Shown: in pieces, positions 8,333 to 16,243 of the stretch
Numbering within the stretch: the first letter of the stretch is position 1
Layout of the letters: every line of letters begins with the position of its first letter
From: Elusimicrobiota bacterium
GTDB taxonomy: Bacteria; CG03
NCBI GenBank assembly: GCA_021161625.1
Contig: JAGHAG010000096.1
Coordinates: 1 to 36,359 of the forward strand
Reading direction: 5' to 3'
DNA length: 36,359 bases
Made by a program: the position numbers and the translations under genes
The notes under the pieces: generated by a model
What the model was told of the DNA's origin: nothing
Databases searched by the model: none
What the model saw: the letters and a program-made list of their open reading frames with translations, nothing else

Positions 8333-8907
8333 ATGAAAAAATTACATTAACAGAAAACAAGGCGAAAAAAGAAATTAGAAATCTTTTAGATGAAAAGGAA
8401 CATCTTAACAAAACAATTTCAGAGATTGAACTTTTAAGAGAAAACGAACGTGCGGCATGGGATAAACAAAGGGTGGAACTTTTAAATCAGTTGAAATTAA
8501 GGGATTTGAAAATTGAGGAAGAATATAGGGTTTTTAAGGAAAAACTGGAAAAAGCAAATCAGGAAATAGCTGAACTCAGTTCTCAAATCACTGAAATTGA
8601 AAAGTCCTGGCAGGAAAAAATTGAGAAAGAAAGGCAGAATTTTGAGAAAGAAAAAAAGGCACTTTCCGAGCAAAATCAAAAATTAAAAGAAGAAATAAAG
8701 GAAATTTACAAGACAACTTCTCAGGAAAAGGAAAACATGGCAAAAGAATTTGCTGAACGATTAAAAGAAAAAGAAACTGCCTTTAATGAGGAAAAAATTA
8801 AACTTGAAAATGAACTCAGGGATTTAAGAGACATAAACAGAGCCCTTGAAGAGGAATTATCATCCATAAGGGCAAGACTTGAGACATTTAAGAAGGGGGG
8901 TTTTTAA
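8272..8907 (+). pseudogene. Out-of-frame 3' part of coiled-coil protein A
   Basis: From 8272 the frame one base back from gene A stays open to TAA at 8905-8907 and encodes about 211 more residues of proline-free coiled coil, ending in a basic tail with Phe-Lys-Lys-Gly-Gly-Phe. The section before the first plausible start (GTG at 8473) is already good coiled coil but has no start of its own, so this is a continuation of gene A, not a separate gene. Adding one A to the AAAAA at 8270-8274 joins the frames. It may be a sequencing or assembly error, a true frameshift mutation, or less likely recoding. A shorter product from the GTG at 8473 cannot be excluded. Confidence 0.7.
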
Positions 8908-8910
8908 AAA

Positions 8911-11900
8911 ATGGGTAGAAACGAAGAAAAAGACATAGAAGCATTGAAGAAATTGAAAGAAGACCTTCTTTCAGAAATAGATTTTCTAAAAGCCCGCCTT
9001 GAAAAAGAAAGAACTCAACATCAGGAAGAGATTTTGAAACTTCAAACCCAAAACATTGCTTTAAGAACGCAGTTTCAGGAAAGAGAGAAAGAACTTACCT
9101 CAAAATTGACTGAACTTCAAAAAAAATTAGAGCAGACCCATAGAGAATATGAAGAAGCCCGAAGAACATGGGAAGAGATTCTCAAGAATAAAGAACAGGA
9201 AAAAAATGCGATTTATGCAGAACTTGCAATAAAAGAATCAGAAGCAGGAGCTGACCTTGAGGCAGAAAAAAGGAAATTTTTTGAGAGGGAAGGAGAACTG
9301 TTAAAGGAAATAGATGAGTTGCGTGCAACCCTTTCAGAAACAAAAAAACAATATGAAGAGAAACTGAAATCTCTTGAGACAGAAAAAAGAGAAATTTTTG
9401 ATGAATTCCAGAATAAAATTTCTAACCTCAGGAAAGAAATTAAGGAAAGAGAAGAAAAAATAAAGGAACTTTCAATAGAACTTGAAAAAAGCAATGAAGA
9501 AAAGGGTCTTATACGTGGAGAAAATATCCTCAGGGAAGATGAGTTAAACAAAAAAATTTTAGAGCAAAAAGATGAGATAGTCAGATTAAAAACAGAACTG
9601 GAATCAGAAAAAACTCAGGCAAATGCGCAGATTGAATTAAAAGAAGCGCAAGTTAGGGACCTTAAAACAAAACTTTCTGAAACCGAAAAAAAATATTCTG
9701 AAATTCTTGCAGAAAGGGAAAAGGAACTTGCCCGTCTTGAAAGACTTCTTGAGGAAGAAAGAACATCTTCAGTTTCCCGTATTCAGGAACTTGAAGAGGC
9801 AAACAATGTTGTAAGGGCAGAGGCAGTTTTAAGAGAAGATTCAATAAAGAGAGAGTATGAAGAAAGAATAAACAAACTGGAGAAAGAAAAAAAACATCTT
9901 CAGGATGAAATTAATATCTTAAGGGCAAAAATTGAGGAACAGCGGAAGAATTTTGAAAAAGAAATAAAAAGCAGAGAAGACCAAATTACACAGTTAGAAC
10001 TTGAAATTGAAAGGCAGAAGTCAGAATTTCAAATTGCTCTGGATGCAAAAATAAAGGAAATTGAGACCCTTCAAGCACAGGATGAGGAAGAGATAAAATT
10101 TTTGAAAGCAAGGATTGAAGAGGAAAAAGAACTCTTTCAAAAGAGAATTAAAGAGGAAGAAGCAACAATAGAGAAAATTGTCAATGAAAAAGAAAATCTT
10201 TCACAAAGGCTTCTGATAAAAGAGAGGGAAATTGAAGAGGTAAAAAGGGAATTAAATCTTACAAAAGAGGCATACAATACTGAAATAACTCATTTAAAAA
10301 CAGAAATAGAAAGAAGCAGGGTTTTGCTTGCTAAAAGCCAGGAAGAGGCAAAAGCCATTGTAACCGAGAAGGAAAATCAGATAAAGGTTCTTGCTCAAAA
10401 GATAAATGATTTGAATAATGACTGGCAGAGACGCCTGGAATTTGCCCAGGAGGAAATCTTTAGCTTGGAGAGAGAAAAGGTAAATGAAATTGCAAAAATA
10501 AAAGAAGAGGAACAGCATAAAAGAAATTCTTTGATTGTTGAATATCAGGACAAGATAAATGAACTTACAGCTCTCAAATCCTCATATGAGGCAAGGGCAC
10601 AGGAACTTCACAAGATAATTCTTGAAAAGGAAGAGGCAATAGAGGGGCTCAAAAAGATTCTTCAGGAGAAAGAAACCCTTCTTTCAAAGGCAATATCAGA
10701 AAAAGAACTTGAATCCCAGAGGATAAGGCACCAGTTTGAAGATGAAATTGCTGGTTTGAGAAGGGATTTTGAGCAGGAAAGAAAAAGATTTTTAGAGGAA
10801 CTCACAAGAAAAGAAGAAGAGAAAAATCAAATTTTGGCAAGGGCAGAAAAGGAAGTTGCAGTTATTGATGCAACCCTTAAAGCAAAAGAAGAGGATTTAA
10901 GAAGAACAGAAACACGACTTAAAGATGTGGAGGCATCTCTTTCTGCTCAAATTTCGGCTCGGGATACACAGATTTCACAACTCCGCCTTGAAATTTTAAA
11001 ACTACAGGAAAAATTGAGAATTGAAATTGAGAATTTTTCAGCACAAACAAGAAAAATGAACGAAGATTTTTCAGAAAGGTTAAAGGTAAAAGATGAAGAA
11101 AACAACCGCCAGAGATTGGTTTTGCTTTCAGAGATTGAAGAAAAGGAGAAAAAACTTCAGAATTTTCGCATAGAAAGTGAGGCAAAAATAAATCAACTTG
11201 CGAGGGTGATTTCTTCAAAGGAAAGCCAGATAGAGGAATTAAAAGAAAAACACAGTGAGAAAATTTCAGAAATTATACGAACCAGAGATGAGGAAATAAA
11301 TCGTCTTAAAAAAGCCATAAATGCCCTTGAAAATGAAAAAAACTCTCTGATGATTCAGGTTTCAAACAGAGAAGATGTTATAAAAGGGTTGAAGCAGGTT
11401 TCCGAAGAAAAGGAAAGACAGATAAGGGAAATTTTTGAGACCGAAAAAACAGAGCTTTTAAGCAAGATTGAAGAAAGAGAAGCACAGATTTCACAGTTAA
11501 GGAATCAGATAAATAATCTTGAAATAAAAAGAAGAAACGAACTTGAAACAAGAATGCTTGAATTTATAAGAGAAAGAAATCGTTTAAGAGAAGAAATCAC
11601 CCGATATTATAACAAGTTTACAGAATTGAGCGAGCAAAATCAGGAACTTTTAAGCACCTGTGAACGACTTAAGAAAGAAAGAGAAGAGACAGTTTTGCTC
11701 TGGCAGAAAAAACTTAACGAAAAAGAAATACAAATTTCCCAGGAAAGAGCAAAAATTAGGGAACTTGAAAAAGAAATTCTTTCTCTTACTGCGTTGAAAG
11801 AAAATTTAAAGGCACGTGAGGAGCAAATTTCAAACAGAGAAAAAACAGTTCTTATCCAGAAACAGCAAATGAAGGAAGAACTTCAAAAGATAAAAGAAGG

Positions 11901-12477
11901 TTTTCAGATGGAAAAACAGAGTTTAAATGCCTCCATAAAAGAATTAAAAGAAATTCTTGAGAGAAAAGAGGTTGAAGCAAAAAGCTTAAGAATTGAAAAG
12001 GAAAAATTATCCCAGTTTCTATCAGAAGCAAAAAGAGACAAGGAAAATTTCAAAGTTTTTAAGAACAAACTGGAATTTGAAGTAAAAGAACTTTCAGATA
12101 GAGTTCAGTATTTAAAAGAAGAACTTGGAAGAAAGGAGAATGAATTTTTGTCAGAAAAACAGAAACTTGAGCGCCAATTTATAGAAAAGGAAAACAGTTT
12201 GAAGACAGAAATTATTAATTTGAAGGCATTGCTTGAAAAAGAAAAAAGAGAACATGAACTTGAAAGGGAAAAATATATAAAGCAGATGGAAGCCAGCGCA
12301 AATAAGTTTCAAGAGAAACTTGAAGAGTGGACTACACAGAAGCAGGAACTTCTGGAAAAGTTTTATATAACAGATATGACGAGAAGGGAACTTGCAAAGG
12401 AAGTGGAAAGACTGGAAGATGAGCTTAAAGAGGCGAAAAGGTCATTTTTGAGCAAACTTTTTAAGAAAACGAAATAG
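8911..12477 (+). CDS. Giant coiled-coil protein B
   Basis: 1188 residues of continuous coiled coil, with charged and hydrophobic residues in heptad spacing from about residue 5 to about 1175. I find no proline and a single cysteine (in a Leu-Ser-Thr-Cys-Glu segment near 930). There is no signal peptide, membrane helix or known catalytic domain. The last residues, SFLSKLFKKTK, form a short basic amphipathic helix that could touch membrane or a partner. The ATG lies three bases after the stop of the gene A frame, with a purine-rich AAGGGGGG about ten bases upstream. Length, composition and tandem position suggest gene A and B products are paralogues that may pair with each other. A structural scaffold or filament function is inference. 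Confidence 0.85.
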   Translation: MGRNEEKDIEALKKLKEDLLSEIDFLKARLEKERTQHQEEILKLQTQNIALRTQFQEREKELTSKLTELQKKLEQTHREYEEARRTWEEILKNKEQEKNAIYAELAIKESEAGADLEAEKRKFFEREGELLKEIDELRATLSETKKQYEEKLKSLETEKREIFDEFQNKISNLRKEIKEREEKIKELSIELEKSNEEKGLIRGENILREDELNKKILEQKDEIVRLKTELESEKTQANAQIELKEAQVRDLKTKLSETEKKYSEILAEREKELARLERLLEEERTSSVSRIQELEEANNVVRAEAVLREDSIKREYEERINKLEKEKKHLQDEINILRAKIEEQRKNFEKEIKSREDQITQLELEIERQKSEFQIALDAKIKEIETLQAQDEEEIKFLKARIEEEKELFQKRIKEEEATIEKIVNEKENLSQRLLIKEREIEEVKRELNLTKEAYNTEITHLKTEIERSRVLLAKSQEEAKAIVTEKENQIKVLAQKINDLNNDWQRRLEFAQEEIFSLEREKVNEIAKIKEEEQHKRNSLIVEYQDKINELTALKSSYEARAQELHKIILEKEEAIEGLKKILQEKETLLSKAISEKELESQRIRHQFEDEIAGLRRDFEQERKRFLEELTRKEEEKNQILARAEKEVAVIDATLKAKEEDLRRTETRLKDVEASLSAQISARDTQISQLRLEILKLQEKLRIEIENFSAQTRKMNEDFSERLKVKDEENNRQRLVLLSEIEEKEKKLQNFRIESEAKINQLARVISSKESQIEELKEKHSEKISEIIRTRDEEINRLKKAINALENEKNSLMIQVSNREDVIKGLKQVSEEKERQIREIFETEKTELLSKIEEREAQISQLRNQINNLEIKRRNELETRMLEFIRERNRLREEITRYYNKFTELSEQNQELLSTCERLKKEREETVLLWQKKLNEKEIQISQERAKIRELEKEILSLTALKENLKAREEQISNREKTVLIQKQQMKEELQKIKEGFQMEKQSLNASIKELKEILERKEVEAKSLRIEKEKLSQFLSEAKRDKENFKVFKNKLEFEVKELSDRVQYLKEELGRKENEFLSEKQKLERQFIEKENSLKTEIINLKALLEKEKREHELEREKYIKQMEASANKFQEKLEEWTTQKQELLEKFYITDMTRRELAKEVERLEDELKEAKRSFLSKLFKKTK

Positions 12478-12710
12478 TTGTCCAGTATAACAAAATCGTA
12501 AGTAGTGAGTGGTAATTCGCCCACTACATTTCGCAGACCAAGGGTCTCGAGCTACATTTCTCTATTTCTTTTAGTTAACAAGTTAAAAAGCTGACAAGTT
12601 GATATGGTAGCGAGTAGTAAGTGGTAAAGAGTTTATTTTCAAATCCCCCCTCTCAATCTCCCCCCTTTTAGGGGGGAGAAACAGTAGGGGGTTCCCTTTT
12701 CCACTTTTAA
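12478..12710. repeat. Repeat-rich spacer between convergent genes
   Basis: 233 bases without a gene. It holds two near-identical copies of AGTAGTRAGTGGTAA (12501-12515 and 12613-12627), the 12-mer TCGCAGACCAAG (12531-12542) whose reverse complement recurs at 21284-21295, and a C/G-rich hairpin block (about 12642-12695) whose reverse complement resembles 21370-21412. The block and the 12-mer are both inverted relative to the 21.3-kb spacer, as expected for one dispersed repeat family in opposite orientation. Confidence 0.7.
12657..12679. terminator. Strong GC hairpin, possible bidirectional transcription end
   Basis: TCTCCCCCC (12657-12665) pairs perfectly with GGGGGGAGA (12671-12679) across a five-base loop. 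It lies between the convergent coiled-coil and queD genes, so it may end transcripts from both sides. There is no clean T-run directly after either arm, so intrinsic termination is uncertain; it is also part of a dispersed repeat. Confidence 0.4.
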
Positions 12711-13073
12711 CTATTTTAAATAGGTTGCACTTGAATTTTCAGTTTCAAAAACCTGAACGCTTGAAATTTTCACTCCTGAGGGAAGTTTCATTTTTATTTT
12801 ATCTGCGATAAATTTTGCAATTCTTTCGCTTGTGGGATTTTCTTTTGTAAATGGGGGGATATCATTGAGAGTTTTGTGGTCCAGTTTTGAAAGCACATCT
12901 TTTAAAATTTTTTTTAGTTCTGAAAAATCCATTACCATGTTGTTTTTCAGAATTTTACTTTCAACCGTAAGGATTACTTTCCAGTTATGACCGTGAATTT
13001 TTTCGCATTTTCCTCTGTAATTTCTTAAAAAATGTGCTGAAGAGAAACTGGCACTTACAGAAATTCTGTACAT
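12711..13073 (-). CDS. queD: 6-carboxy-5,6,7,8-tetrahydropterin synthase
   Basis: 120 residues, normal for QueD. The zinc ligands are His14, His27 and His29 (in the HGHNW motif), the catalytic Cys is Cys23, and the conserved LDHKTLND and Pro-Thr-Ser-Glu segments are present. It converts dihydroneopterin triphosphate to carboxytetrahydropterin, the substrate for QueE in queuosine precursor synthesis. It is the last gene of the rng operon and overlaps murI by 19 bases. The partner genes queC and queE are about 10 kb away. A eukaryote-type PTPS role is unlikely because the Cys-x-x-x-His-Gly-His arrangement is that of QueD and queC/queE are present. Confidence 0.93.
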   Translation of the reverse strand: MYRISVSASFSSAHFLRNYRGKCEKIHGHNWKVILTVESKILKNNMVMDFSELKKILKDVLSKLDHKTLNDIPPFTKENPTSERIAKFIADKIKMKLPSGVKISSVQVFETENSSATYLK

Positions 13074-13813
13074 AATTTAACCCTGCCTGTGTTAACATTA
13101 AATATTTTTCTGGCAATTTTTCTGAAATGTTTTGGGTCATCGCTTACAAAAAAGAGGGTTTTTCCCTTTTTCTGCAGCGAACTTATTTTTATGTCATCAA
13201 CAATTGCCTCAGAGCCGATAAGCTGGGTTTTTTTGCCAAGAAAACTTTGAATTTGGTTTTTTATTACAGGGTAGTGTGTACAACCCAGAATAAGTGTATC
13301 AGGATTCCAGTTTTTTAATTTTTTTAAATAAATCTGTATGACTTTTTTTAAAACCTCTGTTTTTGTCCAGCCCTCTTCAATAAGAGGCACAAAAAGAGGG
13401 GTTGGCATGGCAAAAATTCTTGCTTTTGGATTTATTTTTCTTATTTTTTTTAAGTAGGCGCTACTTTTTATTGTGAGTTTTGTTCCAATTATTGCAATTT
13501 TTTTAGAATTTTTTACTTTTTTTACAACAGGGGTTATGACATCGTAAAGAGGCACAGGACACCCCTTCCTTAAATAAGGAACTGCTACAGAAGAAGCAGT
13601 ATTGCAGGCACAGATTATTACATTGCACTTTTTTTTCAAAAGAAAATGGAGAATTCTTTTTGTATAGGAAATTATTGTTTTTTTTGTTTTTTCCCCATAA
13701 GGAAGATGTGCAGTATCTGCAAAATAGATATAATCACATTTCGGAAAATGTTTTTTGACAATTTTGTAAACACTTAATCCACCCACCCCAGAGTCAAAAA
13801 TTCCTATTTTCAT
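13055..13813 (-). CDS. murI: Glutamate racemase
   Basis: 252 residues, normal for MurI. The N-terminus has IFDSGVGGLSV (5-15) with the Asp7-Ser8 pair. The two catalytic cysteines are Cys70 in CNTASS and the Cys in LGCTHYP near residue 182. It makes D-glutamate for peptidoglycan, which fits murC and ftsEX elsewhere in the window. It follows the HAMP-protein gene after six bases and overlaps queD. No clear ribosome site precedes its ATG, so it is probably coupled to upstream translation. Confidence 0.95.
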   Translation of the reverse strand: MKIGIFDSGVGGLSVYKIVKKHFPKCDYIYFADTAHLPYGEKTKKTIISYTKRILHFLLKKKCNVIICACNTASSVAVPYLRKGCPVPLYDVITPVVKKVKNSKKIAIIGTKLTIKSSAYLKKIRKINPKARIFAMPTPLFVPLIEEGWTKTEVLKKVIQIYLKKLKNWNPDTLILGCTHYPVIKNQIQSFLGKKTQLIGSEAIVDDIKISSLQKKGKTLFFVSDDPKHFRKIARKIFNVNTGRVKLCTEFL

Positions 13814-13819
13814 AAGAGT

Positions 13820-14419
13820 TTATCCGTTTTTGTATTTTAAAATGGAGTTTTGTAAACTTTTAAGTTTTTTGCGAATTTCATTTAACTCAATTTTTATGTC
13901 ATCTTTTAAAAAATTTTCTTTTTCAAGCAGTTCAGAAAGTTTTTTTATGCTTGTTTCAAATTCATTTAATTGATTTTCAGTATCAGACATAAATTTTTTT
14001 AAAGAATCAAGAAGTTTGTTTATTGCATTTGCAAGAGGGACAAATTCATCATGCTTTCTTAAATAGATTCGCTTTGAGAGATTGCCTTTTTCTATATCGT
14101 TTACAATGGATGTCATTCGGTTTATTGGTCCAACAATTTTATGAGAAAGGAAGATGCCAAAAAATCCTGCTAAAAAAATCAAAAACACGACACTTATCCA
14201 GTAGGAGTTGAGAAGTGCTTTTGCAAGCTCCTTTGAAATTGGCTCTGTAACTGCTTTTGAAAGTTTTTCTGAAAGAATTGGATAAATTCCGAAAAAAGTT
14301 ATAAGGGAAATTACCCCTGCTACAAGAACCATGCTTATAAGAATATAAAAAGTATATTTGAACTGATATTTTTTGTGAGTAATAATTATTCTTCTCTTAT
14401 GCCTAACGGAGTCCGGCAT
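13820..14419 (-). CDS. Two-helix membrane protein with a HAMP domain and no output domain
   Basis: About 199 residues from the ATG at 14419, chosen because AGGA lies about eight bases upstream; an earlier in-frame start at 14449 reaches further into the previous gene and lacks this. A membrane helix lies at about 22-45, a short extracytoplasmic loop follows, and a second helix sits at about 73-95. Next is a HAMP domain (Gly-Pro-Ile-Asn-Arg-Met-Thr and the Asp-Glu-Phe-x-x-Leu region, about 97-150) and then a coiled coil to the end. No kinase, cyclase or methyl-accepting region follows. It may be a signalling adaptor for the receiver-like protein encoded immediately upstream, with which it overlaps by 17 bases; this is inference. 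Confidence 0.75.
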   Translation of the reverse strand: MPDSVRHKRRIIITHKKYQFKYTFYILISMVLVAGVISLITFFGIYPILSEKLSKAVTEPISKELAKALLNSYWISVVFLIFLAGFFGIFLSHKIVGPINRMTSIVNDIEKGNLSKRIYLRKHDEFVPLANAINKLLDSLKKFMSDTENQLNEFETSIKKLSELLEKENFLKDDIKIELNEIRKKLKSLQNSILKYKNG

Positions 14420-15746
14420 AAACTTTTTCCTGATATGTGGCAGCACCACATTTAAAAATTACATTAAGATCGTTTCTGAAGTAATTGCCGTTTTCGTCCT
14501 TGCCATTCCATTCCACTTCAAAAACCCCTGCTTCATGAGTAGGATTGTCAATAAGTATTTTTTTCTGACGAGCAGATTTAATTTTTATCAGCACAGATGT
14601 AGATTTCCCAACTCTGTATCTGATTTTGAGCGTCCCTTCATTTGTATAAAAGAATTTTGGTGTTACATAAAGCATTCTTTCCTGTGCTTTTCTTGCAAGA
14701 TATCTTTCAAACTTTGTTGAGAGGGTTGGAACATTTGCAAGACGCAAGAACACAACCACAGCTGCAATAGGGATGACGAACTGGGGGATTTTTTTAGATT
14801 TTGAAATGAGGGAGCAACACGAGAAAGCAACTGCAAGGCTCGCAAAAATATAGGGTTTAAAAAGCATACTTACCATAATTGTAAGGACAGCGAGGACATC
14901 CCACGGAACAATCTTTGGTTTTATTTCTTTTATAATAACCTGCTCAGCAAGATATGGATTTTCTTCTGAAAAGACAACAATTTCTCTAAAAACTTTTATT
15001 CCATTTTTAACATCTTCTGCCTTGAGAAGTGCCTTCCCACATTCAAGCATCTTTTTTATGTCATTTGCCTCATGCGCTAAAGCACACCGCCTTAAAAGAG
15101 CATTTACTTTTTGAGGTTCCACTTCAAAACTTGTCTGACCTTCTTTTTGAGAAATGGCTTGGGGTGCAAAAAGAACTTCTCTTATCAACCCTTGAGTTCT
15201 TATGTCTGTTGGATAAACCCTTCTTAAAAATGCCACAATTTCTATTGCTCGGAGAAAATCCTTTTTTCCAAGATATTGGTAACAGAGTGTTCTTTTTTCT
15301 TCATAAATTTCATCAAGAATCTGTTTTATTGCATCACCAATTTTCCCTTCAGTAATAATTGGAAGCAATGGTGGGGAAACCTTTCTTTTTTTCCAGCCAG
15401 ATGACTTTTTTATTCGTTCGTAAATCTCTTCATCCGCAATGGATTTGTTAAAGCAATCTGAAATTTCAAAAATTTTTGCAAATTTCTGGGAAACCGGCAA
15501 CTTTGTTGCAACAACAATAGGGGATTCCACACAGTTTTCCTTTAAGGATGCAATAAAATTTATTCCATCAAGAGAGGGAAAAAGAAGTTCAGTTATAACA
15601 ATATCGGGTTTCTTTTTTAAAATCAAATCAAATGCCTTTTGAGGGTCTGAAAAAACAGAAATTATGTATTCTTCCTCAAGAAGTTTCTTAAGACGGTTTA
15701 TAAAATCAGAATCCGTATCTATTATATATGCAGTTTCTTTTACCAT
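14403..15746 (-). CDS. Receiver-like, membrane-spanning, FlgD-like C-terminal domain protein
   Basis: About 447 residues from the ATG at 15746, which overlaps the pilin stop by seven bases and has AGGA nine bases upstream. Residues 3-115 fold like a response-regulator receiver, with the acidic start at Asp10/Asp12 and a Lys near residue 102, but the phospho-acceptor position is Glu53 (Ile-Thr-Glu-Leu) instead of Asp. Residues 120-275 are helical and repeat-like. Two or three hydrophobic helices lie at about 280-345. The C-terminal 85 residues look like a FlgD-type Ig-like domain: Phe-Glu-Val-Glu-Trp-Asn-Gly-Lys-Asp-Glu-Asn-Gly-Asn then a Phe-Arg-Asn-Asp strand. I know no characterised protein with this order. 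A link to pilus or secretion control is suggested only by its pilin and HAMP neighbours. Confidence 0.7.
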   Translation of the reverse strand: MVKETAYIIDTDSDFINRLKKLLEEEYIISVFSDPQKAFDLILKKKPDIVITELLFPSLDGINFIASLKENCVESPIVVATKLPVSQKFAKIFEISDCFNKSIADEEIYERIKKSSGWKKRKVSPPLLPIITEGKIGDAIKQILDEIYEEKRTLCYQYLGKKDFLRAIEIVAFLRRVYPTDIRTQGLIREVLFAPQAISQKEGQTSFEVEPQKVNALLRRCALAHEANDIKKMLECGKALLKAEDVKNGIKVFREIVVFSEENPYLAEQVIIKEIKPKIVPWDVLAVLTIMVSMLFKPYIFASLAVAFSCCSLISKSKKIPQFVIPIAAVVVFLRLANVPTLSTKFERYLARKAQERMLYVTPKFFYTNEGTLKIRYRVGKSTSVLIKIKSARQKKILIDNPTHEAGVFEVEWNGKDENGNYFRNDLNVIFKCGAATYQEKVYAGLR

Positions 15747-16243
15747 GTATGTATTCCTGTTCCCTGTGTGTCTGTTGCATTGCAGTTTATGTACCACTGT
15801 CCTGTATCATAAAGAAAAACCCATGCCCCAGCAACCCCACTAGCAGTTAACCTTGAATCATAGTCAAAAGTTTTACCATTTTTTGCAATTATAATATTAT
15901 TTTCTCCTTCATTTGGCGCATCTGGAATGCCGGACTCAAATTCTGGAATTTTTGTCATATAAGTTGGGACCCATGCATTGGAATCAAGAGAGTGCCCTGT
16001 CTGAGTAAGAAGTTTATAATCATCAATATTACTTTTTCCATAAGTTTCATATGGCCAGATTCCATTATTTGAAGAATAATAAATTGATGTTACACTTTTC
16101 AAAACTCCAAGATTATGTTTTGCTGTTGCCTGTTTTGCGGCTTTTGCTATGTCAGCAAACTTTGGAATTGCAACAGAAGCAAGCAAACTTATAATAACCA
16201 TCACTATCATTAATTCAACAAGAGTAAAGGCTTTTTTATTCAA
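15740..16243 (-). CDS. Type IV pilin-like / pseudopilin protein (first)
   Basis: 167 residues with a class III prepilin start: leader MNKKA, then FTLVELMIVMVII with the conserved Glu at +5 and a 20-residue hydrophobic helix. The -1 residue is Ala where most prepilins have Gly, a rarer but known variation. The C-terminal part, with Trp, Tyr and Asn, resembles GspG/PulG-like minor pilins with a C-terminal beta region. It would be cleaved and methylated by a prepilin peptidase and assembled in a pilus or type II secretion pseudopilus; no assembly genes are in the window. It overlaps the rng stop by eight bases. Confidence 0.88.
   Translation of the reverse strand: MNKKAFTLVELMIVMVIISLLASVAIPKFADIAKAAKQATAKHNLGVLKSVTSIYYSSNNGIWPYETYGKSNIDDYKLLTQTGHSLDSNAWVPTYMTKIPEFESGIPDAPNEGENNIIIAKNGKTFDYDSRLTASGVAGAWVFLYDTGQWYINCNATDTQGTGIHTW

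Noticed and set aside
12478..12710. CRISPR array
   Set aside because: The repeats are few, unequal, and not regularly spaced, and there are no cas genes in the window.
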